From: Coralliovum pocilloporae
Lineage (GTDB): Bacteria > Pseudomonadota > Alphaproteobacteria > Rhizobiales > Cohaesibacteraceae
Assembly: GCF_030845175.1 (NCBI RefSeq)
Contig: NZ_CP132542.1
Span: 3,631,501-3,695,500, forward strand
DNA length: 64,000 nucleotides
Direction of reading: 5' to 3'
The notes beneath the pieces were generated by a model. The model had not been told where the DNA came from and searched no databases. It saw only the letters and a list, made by a program, of their open reading frames with translations. Every line of letters begins with the position of its first letter. Position 1 is the stretch's first letter. The translations under genes and the position numbers were made by a program. Positions 28,205 to 37,549 of this stretch are shown here, piece after piece.

Positions 28205-29559
28205 TGGGTCTCGAGATTGAAATCGGCTGGTTGACGCTGATCATGTTCGGCAGTCTGCTGGCGCTTCTTGCCGCCGGTCTGCCACTGGCCTTTGTCACGG
28301 GCGGTCTGGCTTGCGTGTTCCTGTTCATTCTGGGAGACGCAAAGACGCTCAACATTGTCCCCAGTCGGATTTTCCCGCTGATGACCGACTATCAGCTCTC
28401 AGCCATTCCGCTGTTCATCTTCATGGCGGCCATGCTGGAACGGGCCGGGATCATCAAGGAGATGTTCGACGTCATCTACAAGCTTCTGGGCGGCCTCAAG
28501 GGTGGCCTGGCCAGCGCTACCATCATTGCCTCCACCATTCTGGCGGCCATGGTCGGGGTGATTGGCGCGGCTGTGGTGACCATGGGCATTATTGCGCTTC
28601 CGGCCATGCTGCGACGGAACTATGACACCAAGATTGCCATGGGGTCGATCATGGCAGGCGGCACGCTCGGCATTCTCATTCCGCCCTCCATTCTGGCCAT
28701 CATTTACGCGGTGGTGGCGGAACAGTCGGTCGGTGAGCTGTTCATCGGTGCGGTTATTCCGGGCCTGATGCTGTCGGGCTTCTATATCCTCTATGTCACC
28801 ATCCGCTGCTATATCAACCCCGAGCTCGGGCCTCCCATTCCGGTGGCCGAGCGGGTCAGCACTCGCGAGAAGATGCAGCTTCTGCAGCAGATGGCCGCGC
28901 CTATTATCCTGATCATGGTGGTGTTCACGGTGCTGTTTTCCGGCGCCGCAACCCCGGTTGAAGCGGCGGGGATTGGCACCTTTGGGGCGTTTATCGTGGC
29001 GGCCCTTCACCGGCAACTTGACTGGCCGACCATCCGCGAGGCCTGTATCACCACGCTGAAAGCCAGCTCAATGGTGATCTGGATCATGTTCGGGGCCACC
29101 ATCTTTGTGGGTCTCTATGTGCTGGAAGGCGGGCAGCAATTCGTCACCGGAGCCATTGCCGCAACCGGCCTTGGCCCCTGGGGCGTGCTGATCCTGATGC
29201 AGGTCATTCTGGTGGTGCTCGGCATGTTCCTCGACTGGGTGGGCATCCTGCTGCTCTGCGTGCCGATTTTCGTGCCGATCATCAAAGGGCTCGGGGCACA
29301 TTTCTTCGGCCTCGACAGCTCGACCGATCTGGCGCTCTGGTTCGGCGTGCTCTATCTGGTCAACATGCAGATGAGCTTCCTGTCACCGCCATTCGGCTAT
29401 GCGCTCTTCTACCTGCGTGGTGTGGCTCCGCCGGAAATCCCCATGTCGGACATCTTCAAATCCGCCCTGCCCTTCCTGTCCCTGCAGATCCTCGGCCTCA
29501 GCTTCTGCATGCTGTTCCCCGATCTGATCCTGTGGCTGCCACGGCTGGTTTACGGGTGA
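28204..29559 (+). CDS. dctM: TRAP transporter large permease DctM
   Basis: 451-residue ion-transporter-superfamily membrane protein with about 12-13 hydrophobic segments. Family motifs include the GGxLGILIPPSI segment (MAGGTLGILIPPSILAIIYAV near residue 155) and the C-terminal FLSPPFGYALFYLRG. It catalyses sodium-coupled substrate import with DctP and DctQ. Its start overlaps the last base of dctQ, so translation is coupled. Confidence 0.95.
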   Translation: MGLEIEIGWLTLIMFGSLLALLAAGLPLAFVTGGLACVFLFILGDAKTLNIVPSRIFPLMTDYQLSAIPLFIFMAAMLERAGIIKEMFDVIYKLLGGLKGGLASATIIASTILAAMVGVIGAAVVTMGIIALPAMLRRNYDTKIAMGSIMAGGTLGILIPPSILAIIYAVVAEQSVGELFIGAVIPGLMLSGFYILYVTIRCYINPELGPPIPVAERVSTREKMQLLQQMAAPIILIMVVFTVLFSGAATPVEAAGIGTFGAFIVAALHRQLDWPTIREACITTLKASSMVIWIMFGATIFVGLYVLEGGQQFVTGAIAATGLGPWGVLILMQVILVVLGMFLDWVGILLLCVPIFVPIIKGLGAHFFGLDSSTDLALWFGVLYLVNMQMSFLSPPFGYALFYLRGVAPPEIPMSDIFKSALPFLSLQILGLSFCMLFPDLILWLPRLVYG

Positions 29560-29568
29560 TGCAATAAT

Positions 29569-29595
29569 CCCTGAGCCGCGGTGTGTGGCTCGGGG
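29569..29595 (+). terminator. Hairpin after the TRAP operon
   Basis: CCCTGAGCC pairs with GGCTCGGGG (one wobble), 10 bp after the dctM stop. It lacks a T-run and so is a weak terminator candidate. Confidence 0.45.
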
Positions 29596-29665
29596 GCTGG
29601 CAGGTGTCCAGATAGGGTAAGGGTAGACGTGACCCAGCCGTTCGGACTGAGTTGAAGAACCATGG

Positions 29666-29857
29666 TCACTTCAATTTTCCGGTAAAGTAGTAAGCTAGGG
29701 CTGTAATAGTTAGGATAATTGGATAGATCATAACTATATCTAATCTTATTATTGGGCCGTCATTTGCAATTGACCACGTGTGAACATAGTATTCATACAT
29801 CCCTGATATTATAATAAAAACAAATATTGTTATAATAATTCTGGTATTTTTCTTCAT
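29666..29857 (-). CDS. Small AT-rich membrane protein, unknown
   Basis: Reading from ATG 29857 gives 63 residues with a basic start (MKKNTRI) and two hydrophobic segments, IIITIFVFIIISGMYEYY and IVMIYPIILTITALAYYF, ending in GKLK. It is a plausible two-TM protein with the positive-inside pattern. The local sequence is far richer in AT than the surroundings. An upstream in-frame start at 29881 adds eight residues. No homology recognised and no partner gene; it may be an orphan or recently acquired. Confidence 0.4.
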   Translation of the reverse strand: MKKNTRIIITIFVFIIISGMYEYYVHTWSIANDGPIIRLDIVMIYPIILTITALAYYFTGKLK

Positions 29858-30051
29858 TATATCGAATTCCTTGGCTGGCAATCAGAGTCTGACCCGCAAA
29901 AATATAAGGCGGGATTTTGCAAATTCTTATCTGAGAGATTTTGGGCTATTTGATGGAACTGTAACGCTCCGAGTGGAGATTATTTTCCAGTTATGCGAAG
30001 CGGTTGTCCGTTTAAGTTCAACCCGGGTTCCTTTCGCCTGGATAGGCCGTT

Positions 30052-31104
30052 TTACATCGGGGCTCTGCAATAGCGTATCAGCTCCGGGTGCCGATAGGCG
30101 TCCGGATAGGGCATGGGCAGAAGCGGACCCAGAGGGATGACGCCGTTCCAGGAGCGGCCAAAATAGCCCTGGCGACAGTGGACAAGCGATCCGGCCTCGG
30201 CAACGCCATCAAGTGCATAGACCCGGCAGAGCCAGCGCCACAGGTTCGGATAGTCGAGGATGCGCGCGCCGTTCAGCTTCATGCGCAGGGTATAGACCGG
30301 ATCATGCCGGTAGAGCGTGGGGAACAGGCGCAGGTCGGCCTCTGTGAAAGTGTCACCTGTCAGGAACGGGCGACCATCGGAGAGCAGGCCTTCGAGCCAG
30401 GCCAGCGTTTCAAAATAGGCCTCGAATGCCTGGGCGTAGACGGTCTGGTCAGACGAAAATCCGGCTTTGTAGGCCCCGTTGTTGATGGTCGTGTAGATGC
30501 GTTCGTTCAGGGCATCGAGTTCGCCCTTCAGGTCAGGATCGTCGGGCCGGAGGCGCGGGTGGTCTCTACGCTCTGGCTCTCCTGCCAGAGCACCTGTCAG
30601 AGCTTCTGTATGGGCGTCGAGCATACGGATGATCTCGGCGCTTTCATTGTTGACGATCCGGCCTGCGACTTTGTCATAGAGAATAGGGACTGATTGCTCT
30701 TCAGAGCCCTCGCGCTGATAGATCTGTTTGGCAAGCCGCAGGCCCTCACCCGTCCCTGTCTCCAACGTGCATTCCGGCAAAGGCGCACCGGTCAGGCTGG
30801 CCTTACGGTGAGGGGCGAATTCCCACAGGTTCGGACCGTCCGGGTCATCCTCTCCCGTCCGGTTGGGAAAGGCCACATCCATCGTGATGCTGTCCTCAAG
30901 TCCGAGCACGGCGCGGGCCAGAGTGACCCGGTGACACCAGGGGCAATTCAGCGCCACAAACAGATGATACCGCCCCGGTTCTGCCGGAAAGTCAGCATCC
31001 CCGAGCAGATGACGAAACCCGGAGACCCCACGCACAAACTCACCCCGTGCCCGACGGTCCCTGATATCAGACTGATCTTCTTCGGTTGAGATGTCCTTGG
31101 TCAT
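30052..31104 (-). CDS. Glutathionyl-hydroquinone reductase (Xi-class GST)
   Basis: 350 residues. N-terminal thioredoxin-like domain with the Xi-class catalytic motif NCPWCHR near residue 56 and PILYDK...NNESAEIIRML for glutathione binding. The C-terminal all-helical domain has DGRPFLTGDTFTEADLRLFPTLYRHDPVY. It reduces glutathionyl-hydroquinones with glutathione. ATG 31104 is used; the upstream in-frame codon is TTG. It stands alone. The family's YqjG type often accompanies DoxX and pirin genes, and both occur 3 kb away, which may reflect a shared quinone or electrophile response. Confidence 0.9.
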   Translation of the reverse strand: MTKDISTEEDQSDIRDRRARGEFVRGVSGFRHLLGDADFPAEPGRYHLFVALNCPWCHRVTLARAVLGLEDSITMDVAFPNRTGEDDPDGPNLWEFAPHRKASLTGAPLPECTLETGTGEGLRLAKQIYQREGSEEQSVPILYDKVAGRIVNNESAEIIRMLDAHTEALTGALAGEPERRDHPRLRPDDPDLKGELDALNERIYTTINNGAYKAGFSSDQTVYAQAFEAYFETLAWLEGLLSDGRPFLTGDTFTEADLRLFPTLYRHDPVYTLRMKLNGARILDYPNLWRWLCRVYALDGVAEAGSLVHCRQGYFGRSWNGVIPLGPLLPMPYPDAYRHPELIRYCRAPM

Positions 31105-31165
31105 GCGGCTGCCCAACTGGTGATAGGTGGTAAGTTATATAATCTGACCCTACAGCATCAGGCCT

Positions 31166-31255
31166 CTAATCTGAATTGGTCTTGACCCTAGGAGTTTATT
31201 TCTGGGTGAGCTTTTATCCGAAAAACCTATCAACTTGTCAGAAATACGCTGTAGG
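31166..31255. repeat. Direct repeat, left copy flanking the uridine-kinase-like gene
   Basis: About 90 bp, imperfectly repeated at 32072-32163 in the same orientation. The best conserved part is GAGCTTTTATCCGAAAAA followed by CTATCAACTT and a shared CGCTGTAGG end. It lies about 105 bp upstream of the kinase start. Confidence 0.75.
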
Positions 31256-31360
31256 AAATGTCCCTCAAAGTTGCATTATCTGTTTTCAGAAACTCAGATT
31301 AGGTAGTATGGCTCAACAGGTATCAGTCAGCCGCCGTGCACCAAAGGGAACGCATCCAGA

Positions 31361-32059
31361 ATGCAGCCAGAAAATCGAACAGACGTCGTCAGGAAGATTG
31401 CTGCTGCAATCTGTTGTCTTCCCCAAGACAGACCTTTGCGCGTAGCGGTGAATGGCCGTATCGCATCAGGCAAGACAACACTGGCAAGAGAAGTGACCGA
31501 CGCTATTGTAGCCAATGGTCGCTCTGTTCGGCATGTTGGTGTTGATGGATTTCATAACCCGCGCGCAATCAGATACAGGCAGGGCCGCGCGTCAGCACGT
31601 GGGTACTATGAAGATGCCTATGACCTCGATGCGCTTGCAACTTTACTCCTTAAGCCTCTGGGGTACGCAGCAAGAGGACAAAACACAGAATGGACAATCC
31701 GTACAGCATCCTTTGATCTGGAAGCCGATTTGCCAGTCCACATGCCAGAAGAAATGCTCAGTGCCGACTGTATTGTCATTGTCGACGGAAGTTTTCTGCT
31801 TCGGACTGAACTACGCGGGCTTTGGGACTATACCATTTTCCTTGATGTCGATCGCGAGGTCGCACAGGAGCGCGGAGCGCATCGTGATGCGGATCAGCTC
31901 GGCGGGGTCAAAGAAGCGCGTCGCCTGCATGACGAACGTTACCAGGCTGCCTGCGATCTCTACCTGCAAGAAAACAAACCGCGCGAAATCGCCGATGCTA
32001 TCGTCCAGAATGCGCAAATTGACAGGCCAACCTTAACGTTCCGGCATAACTCCCTTTAA
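31361..32059 (+). CDS. Uridine kinase-like P-loop kinase
   Basis: 232 residues. The P-loop is VNGRIASGKTTLARE near residue 29, followed by HVGVDGFHNPR, the substrate-site segment of uridine kinase/phosphoribulokinase relatives. A Walker B-like DCIVIVDGSFLL lies near 135, and a lid region contains GAHRDADQLGGVKEARRLHDERY. Probably phosphorylates a nucleoside or related small molecule; the exact substrate is not clear. The gene is isolated and enclosed by direct repeats on both sides, which suggests a movable or duplicated segment. Confidence 0.8.
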   Translation: MQPENRTDVVRKIAAAICCLPQDRPLRVAVNGRIASGKTTLAREVTDAIVANGRSVRHVGVDGFHNPRAIRYRQGRASARGYYEDAYDLDALATLLLKPLGYAARGQNTEWTIRTASFDLEADLPVHMPEEMLSADCIVIVDGSFLLRTELRGLWDYTIFLDVDREVAQERGAHRDADQLGGVKEARRLHDERYQAACDLYLQENKPREIADAIVQNAQIDRPTLTFRHNSL

Positions 32060-32071
32060 AGTACCAGACCT

Positions 32072-32163
32072 TTAACCTGAATTGGCAGTGGTGCTTTAAG
32101 AGTTTGTTTCTGCGCGAGCTTTTATCCGAAAAATCTATCAACTTTTCAGAAGCACGCTGTAGG
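32072..32163. repeat. Direct repeat, right copy flanking the uridine-kinase-like gene
   Basis: Second copy of the 31166-31255 repeat, beginning 13 bp after the kinase stop. From 32164 to 32461 I see no gene and no recognisable signal beyond short GC-rich inverted segments. Confidence 0.75.
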
Positions 32164-32461
32164 GTGTCATTGCTCCTTGATCCGGAACAGATCCCAGCAA
32201 GTTGGTAACGGTGTATTAGCGGGAAAGAAACGCAGCCGGAGGAGGGGGATGGGTGTTTGACCAGGGTTGACTTTTGTCTTTATTCGACTGCGGCCAACAG
32301 GCACTCCGGCTGCGTCTGTGGGTGCGGGAGACGGGCCGCCGCACCCTAACGGTCGGTTGGGGTGAGAGCTTCTTTCATGTCATCAAGGTCCGGGCTGTGA
32401 AACAGACGTGCTGCCATCAGCCACGGAAAAAGATAAATCATCGGTCTTTCCTTTCCTTAGC

Positions 32462-32698
32462 TCAGGTGGCTGACAGCCCCGAGAGACTGGTGCTGTGGGT
32501 TTGCAGTCGCTGGGCCGCATAAAGCGAATCTTTCAGGCTCAGGCGTTCTCTCTTGAGCCTGCTCACCAGGTTTGTATCAGGGCGCGGGCGCATCTGTTCC
32601 GCCTCGATCAGGGCATGAATGTCCTGATGCTTGCGGCTCAAGGCGTGAATTCGAGCTGTGAGAGCGGTCGCTGATACGGTCCTTTTGTTCACTGTCAT
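32462..32698 (-). CDS. YdcH family protein (DUF465)
   Basis: 78 residues from ATG 32698. The family pattern is clear: RIHALSRKHQDIHALIEAE, then RPRPDTNLVSRLKRERLSLKDSL. These short helical-hairpin proteins are common in proteobacteria with unknown function. The longer frame starting at 32773 would overlap the divergent LysR promoter and has no family likeness, so the internal ATG is used. Confidence 0.88.
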   Translation of the reverse strand: MTVNKRTVSATALTARIHALSRKHQDIHALIEAEQMRPRPDTNLVSRLKRERLSLKDSLYAAQRLQTHSTSLSGLSAT

Positions 32699-32808
32699 CT
32701 CCTTGATCTGTGCGAGCCCGTGTCTGGGCCGCTGATGAAGATATCGGTGTGAGTGGAAGAAAAATAAATCCAATTCATCCTGAAAATCTGATTGGAAAAA
32801 CCTATCTA

Positions 32809-33768
32809 ATGACGGATAGATTCTGGAGGATACCCTTGGCCCAGGATATTACACTTCGACAGTTGCGGTACTTCGTGGCTCTGGCTGATACACGCCATTT
32901 CCGCAAAGCTGCGGAGCAAATTGGCGTTAGCCAGCCCTCTCTCAGTCAGCAGATTGTCGGCCTCGAGGCTGCACTTGGTCTGGATCTGGTAGAGCGCGGC
33001 AGGCGTGGTGCGGTTCTGACACCGGGCGGCCGCGATGTGCTGGAGCAGGCACGTGTTATTCTGGATGATATTGAAGGGTTGAAGACGTCCGCTCAAGGGG
33101 CAAGAGAGGGTATCAGCGGCACATTGCGACTGGGCTCTACGCCAACATTGGGGCCTTATTTCCTGCCCCAGGTGATGCGCCGGATTCATCAGGCCTATCC
33201 GTCCCTTAAGGTGATCGTGCGAGATGCTGCACCAGCGGTCTTGAAGGAAGAGCTCCTGCAGGGGCGCCATGATTTTATCCTGACACAATTGCCCTTTCGG
33301 TCTGCGGATGTGGCGGTTCAACGTCTGTTCCGGGAGCCTCTGGTTCTGGCTGTCGCACAGGATCATGCCCTGGCCCGGCAATCAGACGCGAGTGATGACG
33401 ATCTGTCTGGTCAGGATGTTCTGACCCTGTCGAAAGCCTACACTCTTCATGACCAGATTGCCTCGCTCTGTGATGAGCTGGGGGCTCACCTGAGGTCGGA
33501 TTATGAGGGCACAAGCCTTGATGCCATCCGCCATATGGTAGCGCTGAACATGGGTGTGTCTTTCCTCCCCGCACTCTACGCCAAGTCAGAGGTCCCCAAG
33601 GGTGAGTCTGATGTGGCTGTTCTGCGGTTTCGCAAAAATCAGCTCACCCGGTCCATCGGTATGGTGTGGCGGAAGCGGTCGCCACATGGGGGCGCTCTGA
33701 AACGGCTGACGCGGATCGTCAAAGATGTGGCGCGTGAGAATTTTTCCGGGCAGGTGACCGTGGAATGA
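32809..33768 (+). CDS. LysR-family regulator, OxyR-like
   Basis: 319 residues. The N-terminal HTH (ITLRQLRYFVALADTRHFRKAAEQIGVSQPSLSQQI) closely follows the OxyR pattern. The effector domain spans residues about 100-300 with GxxSFLPALYA near 275. The two redox cysteines of OxyR are not both present (one Cys, in SLCDEL), so peroxide sensing by disulfide is doubtful. ATG 32809 is used; TTG 32836 is an alternative. Divergent from ydcH. Confidence 0.88.
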   Translation: MTDRFWRIPLAQDITLRQLRYFVALADTRHFRKAAEQIGVSQPSLSQQIVGLEAALGLDLVERGRRGAVLTPGGRDVLEQARVILDDIEGLKTSAQGAREGISGTLRLGSTPTLGPYFLPQVMRRIHQAYPSLKVIVRDAAPAVLKEELLQGRHDFILTQLPFRSADVAVQRLFREPLVLAVAQDHALARQSDASDDDLSGQDVLTLSKAYTLHDQIASLCDELGAHLRSDYEGTSLDAIRHMVALNMGVSFLPALYAKSEVPKGESDVAVLRFRKNQLTRSIGMVWRKRSPHGGALKRLTRIVKDVARENFSGQVTVE

Positions 33769-33818
33769 GCCGGAAAGTGGGCCGTTTTACCCGTTCCTGT
33801 TACTGCTTCCCTGCGGGA

Positions 33819-34538
33819 TTATTTCGCCAGATCAAAGTACAGCAGCTCGGCTTCCCGCCCCTGATGGAGTGTCAGGCTCCCCTCCCCTTCGATCGCGAGG
33901 CCATCGCCCTGGTTCAGTACCATGTCGTTGACCTGAAGACTGCCGCAGACGACCTGAAGCCAGCTCTTGCGGTGCCTGTCCTGGGGGATGGATATGGATT
34001 GATCACCGCTCAGCGTGGCCGCATAGACACTGGCATCGGCCCGTGTTGTCATCGACCCGTCGCGGCCATCCGGTGACAGGAACAAGGCCAGTTTCCCGTC
34101 CTTGTCGGCCGCAGCGAGATCGCACGTGTCATAGGCAGGCGGGGTGTCCGCTTTTTCGGGCAGCAGCCAGACCTGCAGAAAACGCACCTCATCAGTCTCT
34201 GACGGATTGAATTCCGAGTGCATGACGCCCGACCCGGCACTCATATACTGGATGCCACCGGCGCTGACTACAGAGCCGTTGCCCATGCTATCCTTATGCT
34301 CAAGGGCACCATGGGTAACATAGGAGAAGATCTCCGCATTGCGATGCGGATGTGCGCCGAACCCCTTGCCCCCGGCAACCTGATCCTCATTGATCACCCT
34401 GAGATTGCCAAACCCCATATGGCTCGGGTCATAATATTCCCCGAAGCTGAAGCTATGGGCTGACTTGAGCCAACCGAAATCGGCCTGGCCCCGCTCTGCC
34501 GCAGGTCGTCGTGTCAATGTAAGTGAGACGAGTTTCAT
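33819..34538 (-). CDS. Pirin family protein (quercetinase-like)
   Basis: 239 residues, bicupin. The N-terminal cupin has the metal ligands in GFGAHPHRNAEIFSYVTHGALEHKDS and MSAGSGVMHSEFN, typical of YhhW-type pirins that open quercetin or sense redox. ATG 34538 fits the family N-terminus (MKLVSLTLTRRPAAERGQADFGWLKSAHSFSFG). It follows the doxX gene in the same direction; both are divergent from a LysR gene that probably controls them. Confidence 0.92.
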   Translation of the reverse strand: MKLVSLTLTRRPAAERGQADFGWLKSAHSFSFGEYYDPSHMGFGNLRVINEDQVAGGKGFGAHPHRNAEIFSYVTHGALEHKDSMGNGSVVSAGGIQYMSAGSGVMHSEFNPSETDEVRFLQVWLLPEKADTPPAYDTCDLAAADKDGKLALFLSPDGRDGSMTTRADASVYAATLSGDQSISIPQDRHRKSWLQVVCGSLQVNDMVLNQGDGLAIEGEGSLTLHQGREAELLYFDLAK

Positions 34539-34645
34539 ACTCCGCTTCTCCAAACTGCAAAACATGAGGGCGTGCTTGCCAGCTACCGATGATAGAGTCT
34601 CTGGCAAGCAAGGAAGTCGGTCTGCCTGTTGCTGCAATCAGCTAC

Positions 34646-35089
34646 TCAGGCTTTCAAGGCCGCTGGAATGAAGGGATCGACCACGGGCAGCTTTTTAAGT
34701 GCAAAGGCACCGCCGCCCTGTACCGTGACGGTTGCGGCCAGTACGACCAGCAGCAAGGGGAATTCCCAACCGCCGCCTTCTGAACTGAACACCCAGCCAT
34801 TGCCTGCATGTGCCCATAGTGCACCAAGCAGAAGCGGGATTGAAAGAAGTGCAGCAAGGCGGGTGTAAGTGCCGAGGATAATGGCCGTTCCGCCAACAAT
34901 TTCCGCAAAAATTGTCAGATAGGCAGCAATGGCAGGCAGGCCGAGACTGGCGAAATAACCCACAGTGCCGGGAATGGTGAAAACAGCGACCTTCAGGATT
35001 CCGTGGGAGAGAAGGATTGTGCCGAGTGAAAGACGGGTCAGCGTGGCTCCAAGTGCCAGAGATGTGTTCTGGGAGGTATCCTGTGTCAT
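34646..35089 (-). CDS. DoxX family membrane protein
   Basis: 147 residues with four hydrophobic segments, including the DoxX hallmark LLSHGILKV in the first and an ETFAEIVGG-type segment (IFAEIVGGTAIILGTYTR) in the middle. Family members act in thiosulfate:quinone or other membrane redox reactions, many being uncharacterised. First of a doxX-pirin pair transcribed away from LysR at 35196. Confidence 0.9.
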   Translation of the reverse strand: MTQDTSQNTSLALGATLTRLSLGTILLSHGILKVAVFTIPGTVGYFASLGLPAIAAYLTIFAEIVGGTAIILGTYTRLAALLSIPLLLGALWAHAGNGWVFSSEGGGWEFPLLLVVLAATVTVQGGGAFALKKLPVVDPFIPAALKA

Positions 35090-35195
35090 ATCTGGGCTCC
35101 ATGTTCGTGTATCTGAACCGGATATGGATGATTGACATCAAGTTGATAATATAGATATTTAGAACATCATTAGTTCCATTTAATTGTCAATTACC

Positions 35196-36095
35196 ATGGA
35201 TCATCTGTCACGCATTGCTATTTTTGTCGCTGTTTTACAGGAACGGAGCTTTGCGGGCGCTGCCCGGAAACTGGGCATAACCGGCTCTGCTGTCTCAAAG
35301 CAGATCCAGAATCTGGAGCATGATCTTCAGGTCAAGCTTCTGAACCGGACAACACGCAGTGTCACTCCGACGGAAGAAGGTGCGGTTTACTTTGATCGTG
35401 CAAAACAGGCACTGGACGATCTGAAGGAGGCCCGGGAGGAGTTGCTTGAGCTCAAATCGCGGCCTCATGGGCCTCTCAAGATAGGGCTGCCACATAGTCT
35501 GGGCATCAAATATCTGACGGATTGTGTGGCCCGGTTTGCGGATGAATACCCGGAGGTCGCTCTGGATGTGAATCTGGATGACCGCTATGTTGATCTTGTC
35601 AACGAGGGATATGATGTTGTTGTCCGGATCGGGGCGCTGAAGGATACATCTCTTGTTGCGCGTCGTCTGGCGTCCTGCCCGCTCTTTCTGTGTGCCAGTC
35701 CGGCCTATCTAAAACGGCATGGTGTGCCTGATAAACCGGCTGACCTGGCTGATCACAATGTTCTCGCCTACACCGCTAACTCCGCCATTCATGAATGGCG
35801 CTACAGAACGCCCGAACAGGAAAGAGGACAGGTTTCGCTAAGCGGAACGTTTCGCTCAAATTCCGGCGATATTCTCTGCCAGTCAGCTGTTGAAGGGGTG
35901 GGCATTGTGATGCTGCCCGTCTTCTATTTGGCAGAACACCTGAAGCAGGGTCGTCTGGTCCGCCTGTTTCCAGATTACACGACCTGGCCGGAGCGGGATA
36001 TCCATGCCGTTTTCCGTCCCAACAGATATCAGTCAGCCCGCCTGCGTCTGTTCATTGATCATCTGGTCGCGGCCTGCAGGGGGCTGCCCTGGTAG
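35196..36095 (+). CDS. LysR-family regulator of the doxX/pirin genes
   Basis: 299 residues from ATG 35196. HTH MDHLSRIAIFVAVLQERSFAGAARKLGITGSAVSKQIQNLE belongs to the large CrgA/DmlR-like branch. The effector domain has DDRYVDLVNEGYDVVVRIG and ends with RPNRYQSARLRLFIDHL. An in-frame TTG at 35184 is less likely as start. Divergent placement next to doxX and pirin implies it regulates them, as is common for electrophile- or quinone-responsive LysR proteins. Confidence 0.9.
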   Translation: MDHLSRIAIFVAVLQERSFAGAARKLGITGSAVSKQIQNLEHDLQVKLLNRTTRSVTPTEEGAVYFDRAKQALDDLKEAREELLELKSRPHGPLKIGLPHSLGIKYLTDCVARFADEYPEVALDVNLDDRYVDLVNEGYDVVVRIGALKDTSLVARRLASCPLFLCASPAYLKRHGVPDKPADLADHNVLAYTANSAIHEWRYRTPEQERGQVSLSGTFRSNSGDILCQSAVEGVGIVMLPVFYLAEHLKQGRLVRLFPDYTTWPERDIHAVFRPNRYQSARLRLFIDHLVAACRGLPW

Positions 36096-36130
36096 CGGTG
36101 ATCTGCAGTAATGTCGGTCGATCAGAAATA

Positions 36131-36157
36131 GTGTGAAGCAGAGGATCTCTGCCACAC
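36131..36157. terminator. Hairpin between convergent LysR and pqqE
   Basis: GTGTG AA GCAGAG GAT CTCTGC C ACAC folds into a long interrupted stem. There is no T-run on either side; its position between convergent genes suggests termination. Confidence 0.45.
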
Positions 36158-36167
36158 CTCATCTCGC

Positions 36168-37268
36168 TCACATCCGCCTGTAGGTAAAGTCCGTATCGGC
36201 GTCATCCCCGGCGAGGGTCAGCAGGTTGGTGACGGTTTTGTGGTGGGGGGATTTGCTGCAGACGGGATCTGTGGCACCGGCGTCTCCGGCAAGTGCCATG
36301 GCCTGGCATCGGCAGCCGCCGAAATCCACCTCCCGGCGCTCGCAGGACTGGCAGGGTGCGGGCAGCCAGTCGGTGCCGCGATAGGCGTTGAATGACGGGC
36401 TGTCATACCAGATTCCGGACAGAGGCGTATCGCGCACATTCTCGAAGGTCAGGTGCGGAATGGTCTCGGCTGCATGGCAGGGCAGCACTGTGCCGTTCGG
36501 GGTGATGTTAAGCCCCGCGGACCCCCAGCCGCCCATGCAGGCCTTGGGATAATCCGCATAATAATCCGGCGGCACAAAGTCGATGGCCAGCGTGCCAAGA
36601 AGGCGCCTGCGGGCGTCGGTCACGATGCGCTTGGCATTGTCTGTCTGTGTGCGGGTCGGCAGCAATTGAGCCCGGTTGCGGTTGGCCCAGCCGTGAAACT
36701 GCACACAGGCCACTTCCAGACGGCGGGCACCCATATCAATTGCCATCTGAATGGTGGCCTCCAGGTCATCCAGATTGTGCCGATGCATCACCGCGTTGAG
36801 GGTGAGCGGAATGCCGCGCTCCCTGATATCAGCGGCAAGGGTCATCTTGCGGTCAAAACCGCCTTTATATCCGCCGACCTTGTCGGCCAGGTCTGCACTG
36901 GTGCCCTGAAGGGACAGCTGGATGTGATCGAGTCCGGCCTCTTCCAGCTGATCCAGCCGTGCGGGTGTAAGCCCGATGCCGCTGGTGATGAGATTTGTAT
37001 AGAGGTCTGCGTCCCGGGCGGCCCGGGTCAGGGCAACCAGATCAGGCCGGGAAGCCGGTTCCCCGCCAGAGAGATGCAGTTGCAGGACGCCAAGCCTTGA
37101 GGCCTGATGAAACACATCGGCCCAGATCTCTGTATCAAGTTCCTGCTCCCGACCCAGCAGGTCAGTCGGATTGGAGCAATAGGGACAGGCCAGCGGGCAA
37201 CGATGGGTCAGCTCTGCCAGCATAGCGATGGGGGGCGGTGCTTTGGGTTTTGTTCCAGCCTCTGTCAT
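36168..37268 (-). CDS. pqqE: PqqA peptide cyclase PqqE
   Basis: 366-residue radical SAM/SPASM enzyme that links Glu16 and Tyr20 of PqqA. The radical SAM cluster cysteines are Cys24, Cys28 and Cys31 (CPLACPYC). The SPASM auxiliary-cluster cysteines lie in [26 protein letters not shown] and DPVCSK. Last gene of the leftward pqqABCDE operon; its start overlaps pqqD by 4 bp. All key residues are present. Confidence 0.96.
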   Translation of the reverse strand: MTEAGTKPKAPPPIAMLAELTHRCPLACPYCSNPTDLLGREQELDTEIWADVFHQASRLGVLQLHLSGGEPASRPDLVALTRAARDADLYTNLITSGIGLTPARLDQLEEAGLDHIQLSLQGTSADLADKVGGYKGGFDRKMTLAADIRERGIPLTLNAVMHRHNLDDLEATIQMAIDMGARRLEVACVQFHGWANRNRAQLLPTRTQTDNAKRIVTDARRRLLGTLAIDFVPPDYYADYPKACMGGWGSAGLNITPNGTVLPCHAAETIPHLTFENVRDTPLSGIWYDSPSFNAYRGTDWLPAPCQSCERREVDFGGCRCQAMALAGDAGATDPVCSKSPHHKTVTNLLTLAGDDADTDFTYRRM

Positions 37269-37549
37269 TCCATCACCGCCACGACCATGCGGGCCCTGAG
37301 GCCTGAGAGAAAGGTCTGCACATCACCTGCGATCTGTTCAGCCGGTGCATTGTAGGTCCGGGCCAGATCCTCGATGATGGCACCGAAGGTCGCCTCCCCG
37401 TCGAGGCGGGACAGGATAGCCTCGCCTATCGGATCAAGCGCCACGGCCTTCTCGGGTGCCAGAAGCACCTTGCCACCGCGCACCCGGTCATCCACCACGC
37501 GCACGCCGCGGGGCAGATAGGGGCGGTCATTGGCGGAAAGCGGCGTCAT
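37265..37549 (-). CDS. pqqD: PQQ biosynthesis chaperone PqqD
   Basis: 94 residues from ATG 37549. The RiPP-recognition winged-helix fold is visible: [31 protein letters not shown] and [19 protein letters not shown]. It holds PqqA for PqqE. ATG 37549 overlaps the pqqC stop (ATGA) and yields the family's normal length; the longer frame upstream is antisense-like repetitive sequence within pqqC. Confidence 0.95.
   Translation of the reverse strand: MTPLSANDRPYLPRGVRVVDDRVRGGKVLLAPEKAVALDPIGEAILSRLDGEATFGAIIEDLARTYNAPAEQIAGDVQTFLSGLRARMVVAVME

Noticed and set aside
31166..32163. Integron-type gene cassette with attC sites around the uridine-kinase-like gene
   Set aside because: The repeats lack RYYYAAC/GTTRRRY core sites and do not fold into the imperfect hairpin expected of attC.
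32809..33768. True OxyR peroxide sensor
   Set aside because: HTH is OxyR-like, but the redox cysteine pair is not present, so only a general LysR call is supported.
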